Shown here: piece by piece, positions 48,937 to 59,542 of the stretch
Layout of the letters: every line of letters starts with the position of its first letter
Position numbering within the stretch: position 1 is the first letter of the stretch
Source: Lantana camara
Lineage: Eukaryota > Streptophyta > Magnoliopsida > Lamiales > Verbenaceae
DNA length: 64,000 nt
Reading direction: 5' to 3'
NCBI GenBank assembly: GCA_037501455.1
Contig: CM074861.1
Coordinates: 35,046,001 to 35,110,000, forward strand
The notes under the pieces: generated by a model
What the model saw: the letters and a program-made list of their open reading frames with translations, nothing else
Told to the model about the DNA's origin: nothing
Database searches by the model: none
Position numbers and translations under genes: made by a program

Positions 48937-49008
48937 TAATAATAATAATAAAAAAAGTTCAAAAATCTGGGGGTTCTGAATATCTCCGTAAATTGTATGC
49001 ATGTTCTT

Positions 49009-49111
49009 TTTTTTTTTTTTTTTTCACACCCCAAGTGACCAGAGAGATTCGAACCCGGGTCATTGCCTTCAAGAAAGAACCTCAAACTACATGACCAACA
49101 TTTGTTGGCGC
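49009..49111 (-). mobile_element. tRNA-derived SINE, copy 1
   Basis: On the minus strand: TGGTCATGTAGTTTGAGG (A-box-like), GGGTTCGAATC (RNA polymerase III B box), then CTTGGGGTGTG and a poly-A tail (poly-T at 49,009-49,025). The flanks ATGCATGTTCTT at 48,997-49,008 and 49,112-49,123 are an exact 12-bp duplication. Confidence 0.88.
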
Positions 49112-49301
49112 ATGCATGTTCTTGAACAAGGGTGGTACCAAAATTTATTTTCTAACGAAATTATAATATTTAATTATTGAGCGTAAAAGTTAAATTCTTT
49201 TGGGGTCTCAAACCCATTCTTGTTATATATATATATGGAAACAATAAAGTTTGTCCTATAAATTTTTTATTTTGACAATTTAGTCCCATCAAAATTTTCT
49301 T

Positions 49302-49686
49302 GGGAAAATCTTTGAATAGTACCAAAAAGTTGAAAAAATTCCTTTTAGGTCCCCAGTTTTGAAAAAGTTCCCATTCAATCCCCAATTGAAAAACAAAATT
49401 CCTTTTAGGTCCCCACAAATAGTACATGTTCGTACATTGTCTTTAGGAATTGCGTACAATTTTTAGGGAATTGCGTATAAAAATCCCGGAATCTCGTATA
49501 TACGAGATTCCGGGATTTAGATACGCAATTCCCTAAAAATTGTACGCAATTCCTAAATTATTATACAACCTTGGGGAGTGAAAAGAAATTTTGTTTTTCA
49601 ATTGGGGAGTGAACAGGAACTTTTTCAAAATGGGGGAGTGAAAAGGAAATTCAGTTTACACTTGGGGATTTTTGAGGAATTGTCCG
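49302..49686. mobile_element. Foldback MITE with a strong central hairpin
   Basis: The 385-bp element is an inverted repeat over nearly its whole length. The centre is almost perfect: 49,443-49,500 pairs with 49,501-49,556 around CTCGTATATACGAG. Outer arms repeat phrases such as TCCCCAATTGAAAAACAAAA and CCTTTTAGGTCCCC, with lower pairing. AATTTTCTT at 49,293-49,301 and 49,687-49,695 is an exact 9-bp duplication. Confidence 0.88.
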
Positions 49687-49695
49687 AATTTTCTT

Positions 49696-51880
49696 TTACA
49701 GTAAAGTCCTAATAAAACGTTTAAAAGTTTGTAATGTATATTTGATTTTTGCCAAAAAAATTAATTTACCACCGAAAATATGTACGTAGCTGCCCAACAA
49801 CAAATTGATTTTTCGAAAAAAATAAGACATACATGACAAATTTTTATAAATTATAGGACTTAGAAACTAGAATTCAAACGTGACTAAATTGATAATATGA
49901 AAAAGTTACTGGATCCAGAATTGTATTTTTTGAATCCTTAATCTATTGGATAAAAATTGCCTTTCAGCCGGCAGATGATGGTCGCATATGCAGCTCCTTA
50001 ATTACCAAAGAAAGCACTTCTAGGAAGTAGTTTGCAAATCAAGCTTCTATATGAGTCAAGAGAAACTGTGTACTTTATTCATTTGGTCAGTATCTTCTTT
50101 TACTCCATTAATTTCGTTCATTATTATTGATTTTTATGGGGTAAATATTAATATGTTTAAACTGTTTATAAGTGGCTACTTACAGTACTCTTAGGCATAA
50201 TTTAAAGAGAAACCAATAACATTCGACTTCTTTTTTTTTTTTTTACTTTTCCTTTGTTTCTTTTTCTTTTTATACATCTTTTACTCTTGTGGTATGCGTA
50301 TTTTACAACAAGAAAATATCAATATTTCATATTATATATATTGTGCCGAAAATTTAAGAAAAATTTTGTATCTTTGTGTTCATATCCTATAATTTAATAT
50401 TCGTATCGTCGTATCCGTATCTGTTTATCATGAGATATTTTATATGTTATTGCTCACAATCACTTGTACCGGTAAGAGTATGAAATTAAGACCCAAAAGA
50501 ACTATGAGTTTGAAATTACATATATTTAGCATACATTTACAGGACAACACATTTTCTAAGAATGTATATACGGGTTTTGGAACACATGTAATTAACTATA
50601 AATTTCTTTGTATGAGTTTTTTTATCTATATTAATTACCATGGCGGATTTGTTTGTGCTTATGCAATTAAATAATGTTATAGAGTTTTCTTGACGTCTTC
50701 TTTTTAACAATTTGAGTTTTTTTTATTATTATTAGTTATATATTATTTTTGGCATGATAATGGTCATTGAATTATTGGTAAAATTTGACATAATATCTTG
50801 ACTGGAACAAGACAACATTGGAACGAAAGAGAAATGAATAAACTCATCACATGAAATGTTTCCTCATTATGTCCCGGCATTTTTGCAGTATCTTATTTAT
50901 TATTTGTTGGGAAGTAGATTGCGGTCTTAATTTGATTGGGAAAGGTAACTAGTTATGTTGCCCTGACATGAATATGACCCCACATGACGGTGTGGATCTT
51001 TTCAAAATTTTAGGACATGATAGGGCTCTGACACAACTATATTCTATATAAATAAAAATATTTTATAAGTATAATATATACATGTAAAATATTTATAAAA
51101 GTATGTAATATTAAAAACTCAAATAAGGTTTGTTATTTTAGTTTTTTCTCCAAAAAATTCTAAAAATATTAAAAAAGGTATAATTTTTTTTTTGTATAGT
51201 TATAAAATTTGCCCTGCCATGTTTAAGTTATATCGTGTCCAACACCGTATCCTAATCCTTTTTTAATTTTTTGTATTTCGAATGCGTTTCAGCTATATCC
51301 GACGTGTTGAGTCATATTCGAGACGTGTCATGTCCAACATGTATTAGACACTACACATAACATTTTTTTACCGTATTTGTGCCTTCCAGAAGGTAATTTA
51401 TTGGATGTAGTAGGTCAATCGTCGTTGTAAAGAAACAGAATTTTCTGCAATATTCAAATGGTATCTAAGGGTTGAAGTTCATCAATATATATGTATGTTG
51501 TTTTTACACCCCATATATAGTTTATAATATAATTTATTATATTGATTAAACATGAAAATTCATTCAATTGACTATAGATATCTTCCTAGCTAATGCCGTA
51601 GCCGCCACCCTAACATGATTGTCTTAATAATATCATTAGTTAAGGTTAGTCTCAAGCCAAAGGTCATAAAAGATTTCCATTAAGGCTTTAATTTGATGAA
51701 ATAAATGTAGGAAAATGGAATTGTAATTATAATAGAGGCAAAAAGAATATGTGATAATTTGTTGTAGATATATATATACAACTAATTTATTTTTACACAC
51801 CAATCCATTGTTTTTTTTACTACCAGAACATTTTTAGTCTGTCTCCTAATTCTCTCTCGGTTTAATTGATTCCTCTTCCT
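49696..51880. other. AT-rich intergenic stretch
   Basis: No recognisable gene. 50,340-50,460 and 51,230-51,360 carry CGTATCCGTATC and CGTGTCC phrases related to 46,010-46,150. Nothing else is bounded. Confidence 0.5.
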
Positions 51881-51915
51881 TCCCTTTTATAAGAAAGAGC
51901 CGGGTTAGGGTTTGT

Positions 51916-51987
51916 CTATTTTAGAGTTTAATTTGTCTTTTCTTAGGAAGACTATTTTAGAGTTTAATTTGTCTTTTCTTAGGAAGA
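51916..51987. repeat. 36-bp tandem duplication in a possible transcript
   Basis: CTATTTTAGAGTTTAATTTG and following bases occur twice in a row, 36 bp apart. The unit is a multiple of three, so the frame from 51,912 to 52,178 stays open (88 codons, repeat LEFNLSFLRK). TTTTATAAGA at 51,885 could be a TATA box. The peptide is not recognisable; coding status is doubtful. Confidence 0.5.
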
Positions 51988-52248
51988 CTCATTTTAAAGT
52001 TTCCGTCTTTTTGAGAAGTTCTTTCGCTTGTAGGAGTCTGGCTGCTTATGGACTTCTTCATAATGCCCCTACTCGGGACTCGGGAGCTAGCTATTGGAGA
52101 GAGGGCTCTGGACCGTACTCGCATCCATCAACGGGAGGTCACCAAATGTACCACCAGGGTGGCCCCATTACTTCCTAATTAACTAGTATAATACTCGATC
52201 ACCTATTTACAAGTACAAATACTAATATAAAAAACATCCAAATTATAA

Positions 52249-53050
52249 GGCAAAAATGTAAATTTATAATTTTGGTAATTTATTTCTATCCGTTTTAAAA
52301 TTTATAATTAAGTCCGGTAAGTTTGCAATTTTGGTAATTTTGGTCCTGTTCGTTTTGAATTTTGCAATTAAATCCTGTAAGTTTTAAAATTTTGCAATTT
52401 ATGTCCAATTAGCAAGAAAATTTATTAGTTGCCGGAATTGGTCACTTGACTCATTTCTTTGCTGACTTGACGGGTTGACATGACAAAAATGTTGGACTTG
52501 TATAAAAAAATTATTATACATGTGGCGTATCTAATAAAAGAAAATTTAAATAAAAAAATATAATTATATTTGAACGAAAATGTCGTGTCATCCTGCGGAG
52601 CCTATAAGAAGGTGACTCCCTTAAACAACTGACTCATTTTCAATAGAAAAGAATAGCCAAACAAATCCAACTAGCTGGTCAATCTCAGAGATCTTATCAG
52701 CCGACAAACCGGAGACGGACGACTATGGTCTCACGAAAATCTCTACGTACTTGTTCCAGTTCAGAACGAGTGAGATCTCCCAGTCTGTGTGCATGGGAGC
52801 AGCTCAAACAGGAAGATCTCACTTGTTCTGAACTGACCTGTCTTGGTCTGAATTCAGACACGGCCTGTATCGTCTGAATTCGGATATAAATTACAAATTA
52901 GAATTTACAGGACTTAATTGCGAAATTCGAAACGGACAGGACCAAAATTGCTAAAATTACAAATTTATAGGACTTCAATGCAAATTTTGAAACCAACAAG
53001 TCTAAATTACCAAAATTACAAAATTACCGAATCAAATTTACATTTTTGCC
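52249..53050. mobile_element. MITE with about 170-bp inverted ends and an inner hairpin
   Basis: Begins GGCAAAAATGTAAATTT and ends AAATTTACATTTTTGCC, with AAATTATAA at 52,240-52,248 and 53,051-53,059 as an exact 9-bp duplication. The centre is GC-richer and holds its own hairpin: CAGTTCAGAACGAGTGAGAT (about 52,759) against ATCTCACTTGTTCTGAACTG (about 52,818). Unrelated in sequence to the other MITEs. Confidence 0.9.
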
Positions 53051-53059
53051 AAATTATAA

Positions 53060-54120
53060 TGATTGATTAGAATATTTAATGTAGCAAAGAACAAATGCAA
53101 CTATCAATAAAATTGTGGAACCACTTCAACTTCTTTCAAAAAATTAGTACCAAATATTCAATAGCAGTATAATTTAAGATCATATGTGCAATTTTTACAA
53201 GCATCGGAATTGGTTCTCCCTAACTCCCAAATTAGGGAGTTGAATAGTAAGTGTATGGCTCAGATGGGTCTTGACCACAAATTATGACTTACCGTCAAAG
53301 ATATATTACGTTGATATAAATACGACACCGACTTTGTAACATAAAATTTTTTATATAATTTTTTTCTTCAATTTAGTACATGAAAAAATATCAGGCGTCA
53401 AATTTCCAATACGTACAACATAACTTTTCTCTAAAAGCTTCAGCGCATATAATAATTGCATGGACCAGAGCTATTTAAGTACACTCGAAGTCAATTACCA
53501 AAGCAAAAAGGAACCAAGTAGTGATGAAGTCCGAAATTTAATCATTATTACAAATTTGACCCCAGCTTTTACATATATACACTTACCTCCCCTGAGAAGT
53601 GTAGGTGGGATGCAAATTTCCAGAATTTCCACAACAATACATCAGTGAAGGGGTTAGATGGGAAACAACATGCATGTGATTCCAAAGCTCTCCACCAAAT
53701 ATTATTTTATTTATTTTTAAAAAATCAAAATTTCATTTTCTTTACTGTGACGTAATTATTACCACCACATGCTGTTAATGCCTGAGATATCTTTTCATGC
53801 TGTCCTCATATTTGTTCTTTGTTGGCTTCTATTGCTTTCTCTGAAAAGGATTCCTGCATCTCATGTCTTTATTCGACATTTATGGTTGATATTTACTTCA
53901 TATATATGCATACTCATATTAGTATATGTATATCAGTATATGTTATTTCATATATATAATAGGAAACTGACATCATTTCCTATTTACTTCTGTTTTTTTA
54001 CTTTTATACGGGTCGAGGGCTTAAAAACGATACTGATAATAAGAAGTTTAGGTTTACGATGCATGAATATTTTTAAAAATATTAATTATCTTGTTTGTCG
54101 TATTAGTAAATTCATGTTGG
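53060..54120. other. Intergenic stretch without a recognised gene
   Basis: Short open frames at 53,460-53,648 and 53,769-54,146 have no recognisable motif. The second ends inside SINE copy 2, which argues against it being a gene. Confidence 0.5.
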
Positions 54121-54135
54121 GTGATTTGAATATCA

Positions 54136-54253
54136 ATTTTTTCTAGAAATACTTTTTTTTTAAAACATGCACCCCAAATTGGTCAGAGGATTCGAACATG
54201 AGTCATTGCTTTGGATAAAGAAACCTTAACTAATTGGATCAATTCCTGTTGAC
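54136..54253 (-). mobile_element. tRNA-derived SINE, copy 2
   Basis: The minus strand carries GTTCGAATCC (B box) and TTTGGGGTGCATG before an A-rich tail, in the same order as copy 1 (GGGTTCGAATC, CTTGGGGTGTG). GTGATTTGAATATCA at 54,121-54,135 and GTGATTTGAATACCA at 54,254-54,268 are a 15-bp duplication with one mismatch. More diverged than copy 1. Confidence 0.85.
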
Positions 54254-54533
54254 GTGATTTGAATACCAGTTCATTTGAACGAATTAAATTGCAATACATT
54301 TTAAGGACAAACACATTCAAATTGAATCGATCCAATAAATTAAATCTTGTTTATGCCCCAATGTCTTCATGAAAAAGGAAATATAGCATTTATTATATGT
54401 TATAATAATGTTATTTACTCAATTACTTATGATATAATTTCACGGAGAATGAAATATGCATGATGATATACATATATCTACCCTCTTGGTTAAATAGCGG
54501 GTTGTTGAACATTGGGAAAAGCACTTGGGAACA

Positions 54534-54634
54534 AATCTCACCCGTCAGTCAAACCCGCTTTCTCACGTGCGAGACCCTCTTCTTAACCTTAACTACAAAA
54601 CAAGAATTATTTCACACGCTCAACACTATAAAAT
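54534..54634 (+). promoter_or_regulatory. Promoter of MIR858 locus 2
   Basis: The 19-bp block AATCTCACCCGTCAGTCAA (54,534-54,552), then a G-box-like CTCACGTGCGAG near 54,562, then TATAAAAT at 54,627-54,634. Same layout as locus 1 in otherwise diverged sequence. Confidence 0.75.
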
Positions 54635-54667
54635 GTTCTCACCTATTCCACACAAAAGGGAATTGCG

Positions 54668-54769
54668 ATGCTCTTTATCATCACTTTTTTGTTATATAAT
54701 TTTGATTCATTCTCTCCCACTCTTCTTCTATTCTCTTTTCTTCTGAAAAACTTTGTTTCTGATGTTTAG
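54668..54769 (+). CDS. Short leader ORF of MIR858 locus 2, 33 codons
   Basis: First ATG downstream of the TATA box, in AATTGCGATGCTC, similar in place and context to locus 1 (ATTGCAAGAGATGCTT). It encodes MLFIITFLLYNFDSFS and further residues to a TAG at 54,767. Hydrophobic and not alignable with the locus 1 peptide beyond the start. Coding status is uncertain. Confidence 0.25.
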   Translation: MLFIITFLLYNFDSFSPTLLLFSFLLKNFVSDV

Positions 54770-54990
54770 TCATCTCATATTCATGTGTGTATATATATAG
54801 CAATATTTAATCGAGTTTAATCGAAGCAGATTTAGGGTTTCGGTCTTTCTGATGGGGATGATAATCTGATAATGATATGTATACGGATACGGATACAGCT
54901 GGGCCGGCAGGAAGAGAGTGTTGTATTGAGGTAAGTGGTTTCCATGCTGTTCTTGTCAAGTGAGCAGTCTTGTTATGCAGTTAACCTTTG

Positions 54991-55011
54991 CTTCGTTGTC
55001 TGTTCGACCTT
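54991..55011 (+). ncRNA. miR858: Mature miR858 (variant)
   Basis: CTTCGTTGTC to TTCGACCTT: one change from the locus 1 miRNA, C for T at the first base. Shifted by one base (54,992-55,012) it matches miR858b except for a final A in place of G and would start with U, the usual AGO1 preference. The star region from 56,442 pairs less well than at locus 1. Confidence 0.9.
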
Positions 55012-56439
55012 AAACTTGTGAACAAACCCTAGTTCATAAGATGTAATCAAGCTGGCTAATTGAACTCTGATGTATGATGTATCGTTGCTTGAGTGAGGGT
55101 TTTTGGGCTTTAATTTCCTATGTCTGAGGAACTGTGGTGTGAGTTACTTAATTATATTACGAACTTTAAGGTCTAATGCATATATATTATATACAAACAA
55201 TTGCTAATATTTCCAGAAAAATAGGAATTAGAAATGCAATAACGCTGTACAAATTTAGGGTTCTAGCTAGTATGCATGAACATTTATAATGGGAAACGTA
55301 ATCTGAATAATAATATTTTCGATTTTCCATCTTTAAATGGAATATATGATGCTGCATATACACTCTAGTGTGATACCATTAACACATTATGGTGTATATT
55401 AGCTCGTGTATAATACACTCAATGCATGACTAACTGAGTTAGAGTCGAATCAGATTCGTAATAGATTTCAAGTATCATTGAGCTGAGTTAAAAACCGGTT
55501 TCAATTTTTAAGTACAGACCTATGTAAGTTTTCATATTGTGAACAGAATTTTCACCCTCATTCTCTTTGGAGAAAATAAATTCTGAATTAGGAGATAATA
55601 TATAGTGTTTGGTAAAAACAGGAAAGTTCTGGGAACTTTTAGGAGAATGTGTAAATACTCTGCAATGGGATAGGTCATAGTTGAATCGCACCAAGACAAA
55701 TTACACATACCTAGAAATTCTGATAGGTAATTAATTATGTTTTCTCGTACTTGAATTTTCTCCACGTCCATAGTTAATCAACGAGAGAACTAAAATATAT
55801 GACAAGATTCGAGAAGAAATGTTGGGGTTATTCACCAATGTGGCATTCATATAAGAAATTTTCTTTCGGAGCATATAAATATCATGAAAAATAAATAAAA
55901 AGTAGTTAGATAGAAGCCAAAAGAAAAGGGAAAAAAACACCAATGTAGTAGTCTGGGGATCTGTACATCGCTTTGGGAAATGGCCCATGTAATTTTGAAG
56001 CAATATAGGAAAGGTTGCAACGGTCCTGAATCATCTCACGTGCACCACCTAACACTTTAATTTCATGTAATTGACTCATCTTATATATATATATATATCC
56101 TATTTTCTTTTTCTATTTTTGAAGGATACATGATTTATTGTTTTGGAAAAGGCTTAACATTTTGAAATTATTGGTATTTAAATTGTATGAGCACATTCAA
56201 GTTTGCATACCTCTAAATGAGGGTCGAGTTTTGAGTTTCGTATTCAGGTTATTTGATACGCTACTATTATCGATAGATTGAGTTTTATATTTATTTAGAT
56301 TCAATATAAATACGGTACAATTTTAAAAAAATGTAGTGTGGAGACCGAAGAAACATGTAGATATGTATATGTATGTGTAGTTTGATAAGTAGGTAGATTA
56401 ATGTCCCTTAAATGTATTTTAGGAGTGTTTTAAAGTATG

Positions 56440-56521
56440 TTAAGGTCGAACAGCCATCGTAACAAAGGTATAACGAGCAAGGACTGCTGATTTGCCAAGA
56501 GACTGCATGGAGATCAATACC
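56440..56521 (+). ncRNA. 3' arm of the MIR858 locus 2 stem
   Basis: Starts TTAAGGTCGAACAG, contains the same 25-base stretch as locus 1 (from 56,476, including GCAAGGACTGCTGATTTGCC) and ends CATGGAGATCAATACC. Confidence 0.83.
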
Positions 56522-56530
56522 TTTGAAGAT

Positions 56531-57067
56531 CCCCCAGGCTACCTGGAATTGTTAATTAATTAAGCTTCGTAGTTAGTTAGTTCTTGATTATTAATGTAGA
56601 TTTGTCCTTTGTCGCATTAGTGAAGTAATTATGTGGACATTGATCTGTAATTTTCTGAATTAACTATTTGATTTAAGTTGGGGATTTCTGGTATCGTAGC
56701 CAAATAATGTTGAACGTATGCTTTTCTGATGAGTTATTTACACCATACCCCCTGTGTTAGGTGAAATGGACAAAGAAAATCCTGTGTTACAAAAATTAAC
56801 ATAGTGAATCCTATGTTTTCAAAATATATGCATGCTGAACCCTGAAAATTTTTGGTGTTGGTAAAACACTAATTTTCTCTGTTCATTGGATGCAAAATAA
56901 TTAATTTACTTGTTTATATTCTGATATACATCATTTTAAATCTCTCTATATTGTTCAATATTTTTTTATATGCACCGAAATCCTTTTTTTTATATACACC
57001 GAAACTCTATACAAAGTAAAAATTGCATAAAGAACCGTATAAATAAGTATAAAAAATTGTATATATA
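56531..57067. other. Intergenic stretch before the Tat element
   Basis: 56,740-56,870 (CCATACCCCCTGTGTTAGGT, CCTGTGTTACAAAAATTAAC) looks like one end of a MITE whose other end is not visible; the retroelement may have cut it. 56,965-57,010 repeats TATGCACCGAAA/TACACCGAAA. No gene seen. Confidence 0.5.
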
Positions 57068-57290
57068 GTGATATGGCATAAACTGGTCGAGCCACGTGGC
57101 GTGCCCTAAGAGGAGCCACGTGGTCACCTCGCCACCCCAAGCGTTTCGAGATCCCCAACCCAACTTCGGAGTCAGGGAGATCGGCCTCGAACCCAACTGG
57201 GATCGGTCAAAAACTCGATCCCACTACGCCAAAGGGAGATCACTCTGGCCAACAACCTTGACGGATCGAAGTCGACCCACACCTGCCCAA

Positions 57291-57430
57291 GGGATCGAAT
57301 TCGATCCCTTCCCGGCAATGGCATCGAATTCGATCCCAAACTCGATCCCGTCCCGCCCAGGGATATCCGGCCGGCCACCTTTGCGGATCGAAATCGATCC
57401 ATGCTCGCTAATGGGATCGAACTCGATCCG
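57291..57430. repeat. Palindrome cluster in the Tat LTR (GGATCGAATTCGATCC type)
   Basis: GGGATCGAATTCGATCCC (57,291-57,308, perfect), ATCGAATTCGATCCC (57,323), GGATCGAAATCGATCC (57,385) and GGGATCGAACTCGATCCG (57,413), with half-sites at 57,209-57,280. It lies about 400-540 bp upstream of the TATA box, hence in U3. Confidence 0.88.
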
Positions 57431-57832
57431 TTTCCGCCCAAGGGATTCACGATGGTGCTAAGTCCATCTGGATCGACAGCGGTCCCGAACCTGTTGACGG
57501 GATCGATCCTCAGTGAGGGAACCGCGTGTCCCTCAAGCCAAGCGTCCCGGGCCCGTCGATTCCGATCCCTCTCGCAGATCGAGACCCTACGTCACCTGGC
57601 TACAAGATGCCATAAAGCATCTTTGTCGGGACACGTGTAGCTCCCCTATTCACCACGACTAGACGTGCTACAGTGCATTTAATGCCCCCGGTACGTGTCT
57701 ACACCAAAAAGGGAAACAAAGTACACTTGACCTCAAGGCACCCACTCCGGCGTCCGACAAACGAACCGATCTACTGCAGAGCATTTAATGCATAGTCGCG
57801 GTACATGCACTACTGTGTTAATTGCTCTTGAC

Positions 57833-57840
57833 TATAAATA
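57833..57840 (+). promoter_or_regulatory. TATA box of the Tat LTR
   Basis: TATAAATA in ACTATAAATACC, about 270 bp before the LTR end, marking the U3/R boundary a few tens of bases later. Confidence 0.75.
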
Positions 57841-58111
57841 CCTAAGTCTTGAACAGTGTTTGGTAAGCAATTAAGAGCATTTATTTCGCTTCTCTAGCAT
57901 TTATTTCTCTCTCTAAGAATCTCCCACTGACTTGAGCGTCGGAGTGCCAAACTTGGGTCCAACCCCAAGTCCCCAATTTGGCGTTTGAGCTCACGTGTGT
58001 TTAAGTGTTTTCAGATCGACCAAAGAGCCCACGTTATAAATTCTTGACTGATTGACCCAAGATTGTCATCTAGACCTCCAACTCAGCTAAACCATTTTCG
58101 GGCCGGATCAG

Positions 58112-58128
58112 TTTGACGCCGTCTGTGG
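58112..58128 (+). promoter_or_regulatory. Primer-binding site of the Tat element
   Basis: TTTGACGCCGTCTGTGG, one base after the LTR end, resembles the TTGGCGCCGTCTGTGG site common in Tat-like elements. I do not assign the tRNA. Confidence 0.7.
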
Positions 58129-58203
58129 AAAATCCATTCTCTCTTTACCTCGATCTTGAGTTAGAAACTTGAGCACTTTCTCTTCTTTTCTTAAAAACAA
58201 AAC

Positions 58204-59542
58204 ATGGCGAATACACGGAAGACCCGGCAGGAGGAGGACTTGGAGGTGGTCACCAAATGCAGGCACGACACTAACGCGCCGCTTGGTAACCCCCCCTCCC
58301 CCCCCATTGCTCCCCCCGTCGCCGGGAACGTCGGCCCCAGTGCCAGTGTGATCATGCCTCAACCAGAGGCTGCTCCGAGGGTCGTCATTACACAGGCTGT
58401 CCTTGACACCTTCCTCGACCAGTGGCGGGTCGAGATCGAACAGGCCCAAGTAGAGGGCCGGGAACCAAGACGCCCTGAGCTGCCAAGGGCGAGCCTAGCT
58501 ACTATCCCCAGCCCAGTAATGGTCAGCGCTCCTGGACCCGCGACTCAGACTTACGGGTCGGTTGTCCCCTACTACATCCAGTCGGTCAATGGCGGACCCG
58601 GTCAGCTCATATGGGGTCTTCCCCAGGCGGGCAAGGGCCAAGTCCAGGTCCAAGGATTAGTGCCCCCGCCGCCGCCTGCGGGAGGAAGCAAGCAGGTCCC
58701 GTTTGAGGGTCACGGCGATTCAGGCCACCCCAGTCGCGCAAATCGGGGCAAACATGCGGTCGACGACGACCATGACGAGTACGAGGATTTGCGGACCCGA
58801 ATACCCGCTCGATCCGCTCGGGACAAGGCGGCTAGAATCGCAGCCGCCCATCAAGGGAATGAGACGGATCGATATGTGGACCCACCGCGGAGACGGGTGC
58901 AGAACCGCTTAGGAGATCGAGGATCTGTTATCTCCGAAAGGCAGGTCGACCTGCGCACGGGGTTGAACCGTCGACCAATGCGCTATCGATCCGATCGGGA
59001 GGAAGCTTCCCCATTTTCTGAGGACATCCTCCGCACAACCTGTGACGGAGATCGGATCCCCTCTGGGCTACCTCTTTATAATGGGACTACTGATACCGAA
59101 AAACACGTGACTGCCTTCGAAAACAGGATGCTACTGCACCCCCACCCGCAGCAAATCTGGGCCAAGATATTCGTCACTACTTTGACGGGCCCCGCGCAGG
59201 ACTGGTTCATCCGTCTGCCGCCTCGATGCATCCGGACCTACAACCACTTTGTAGATCGATTTTCGGCGCACTTCTCCTCCATGTCAGGGGAGAAACTGCC
59301 GTCTTCTTACCTCAACAACCTCCGACAGGAGAAGGGAGAATCCCTCCGAGACTTCTTTACCCGATTCTCGAGGGAAGTGGTCAAGGTCGAAGACCCCACG
59401 ATGGACACTTTGCTGCCAGTTATCCACCGGGCACTGGGCAACCGCCTATGGGAGGATGAGATCGTCAGGGCCGACCCCCGCAACCTGACCGAAATTCAAG
59501 ACCTCGCCCACGGATTCATGTGGGTCAAGGAAATGGCGTTAG
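58204..59542 (+). pseudogene. gag: Tat-lineage gag, N-terminal part (interrupted)
   Basis: The ATG at 58,204 has a strong context (AACATGG) and lies 94 bp after the LTR. The protein begins MANTRKTRQEED, is proline-rich to about residue 165 and basic from 175 to 275. From about 290 to 445 it carries the retrotransposon gag domain, with AENRM-like helices, GPAQDWFIRLPP, FVDRFSAHFSS and LRDFFTRFSREV. Gag assembles the virus-like particle in the cytoplasm. The frame is open without a stop until the solo LTR interrupts it after 446 codons and one base. GC content is well above the surroundings, usual for Tat gag. Confidence 0.9.
59538..59542. other. Target-site duplication of the solo LTR, left copy
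   Basis: GTTAG, identical to 61,509-61,513. It is the original gag sequence. Confidence 0.93.

Larger units (their letters stand above)
54655..56530 (+). ncRNA. MIR858: MIR858 primary transcript, locus 2
   Basis: The 5' arm (54,935-55,013) pairs with the 3' arm (56,440-56,521) across a loop of about 1.4 kb. The 5' arm is close to that of locus 1, including CTTGTCAAGT, GAGCAGTCTTGTT-like and GCAGTTAAC segments. GTAAGTGG at 54,931, after TTGTATTGAG, is a good splice donor at the stem base. The loop is far longer than in typical plant precursors, so the arms may be joined by splicing or an unusual fold; I see no recognisable transposon in the loop. Limits are inferred. Confidence 0.87.
57068..58110 (+). 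mobile_element. 5' LTR of a Tat-lineage Ty3/gypsy element
   Basis: The 3' end is firm: GGCCGGATCA at 58,101-58,110 precedes the primer site. The 5' end is set at the shift from AT-rich to GC-rich sequence near TGATATGGCAT and may be off by tens of bases. CACTGACTTGAGCGTCGGAG (57,927-57,946) is a hallmark of Tat/Ogre-type LTRs. It holds CCACGTGG twice near its start and a TATA box, TATAAATA at 57,833-57,840. Its 3' partner is outside the window or lost. Confidence 0.8.

Noticed and set aside
49009..49111. True tRNA gene on the minus strand
   Set aside because: It has a B box but no cloverleaf that I can fold, plus a poly-A tail and target duplications: a SINE.
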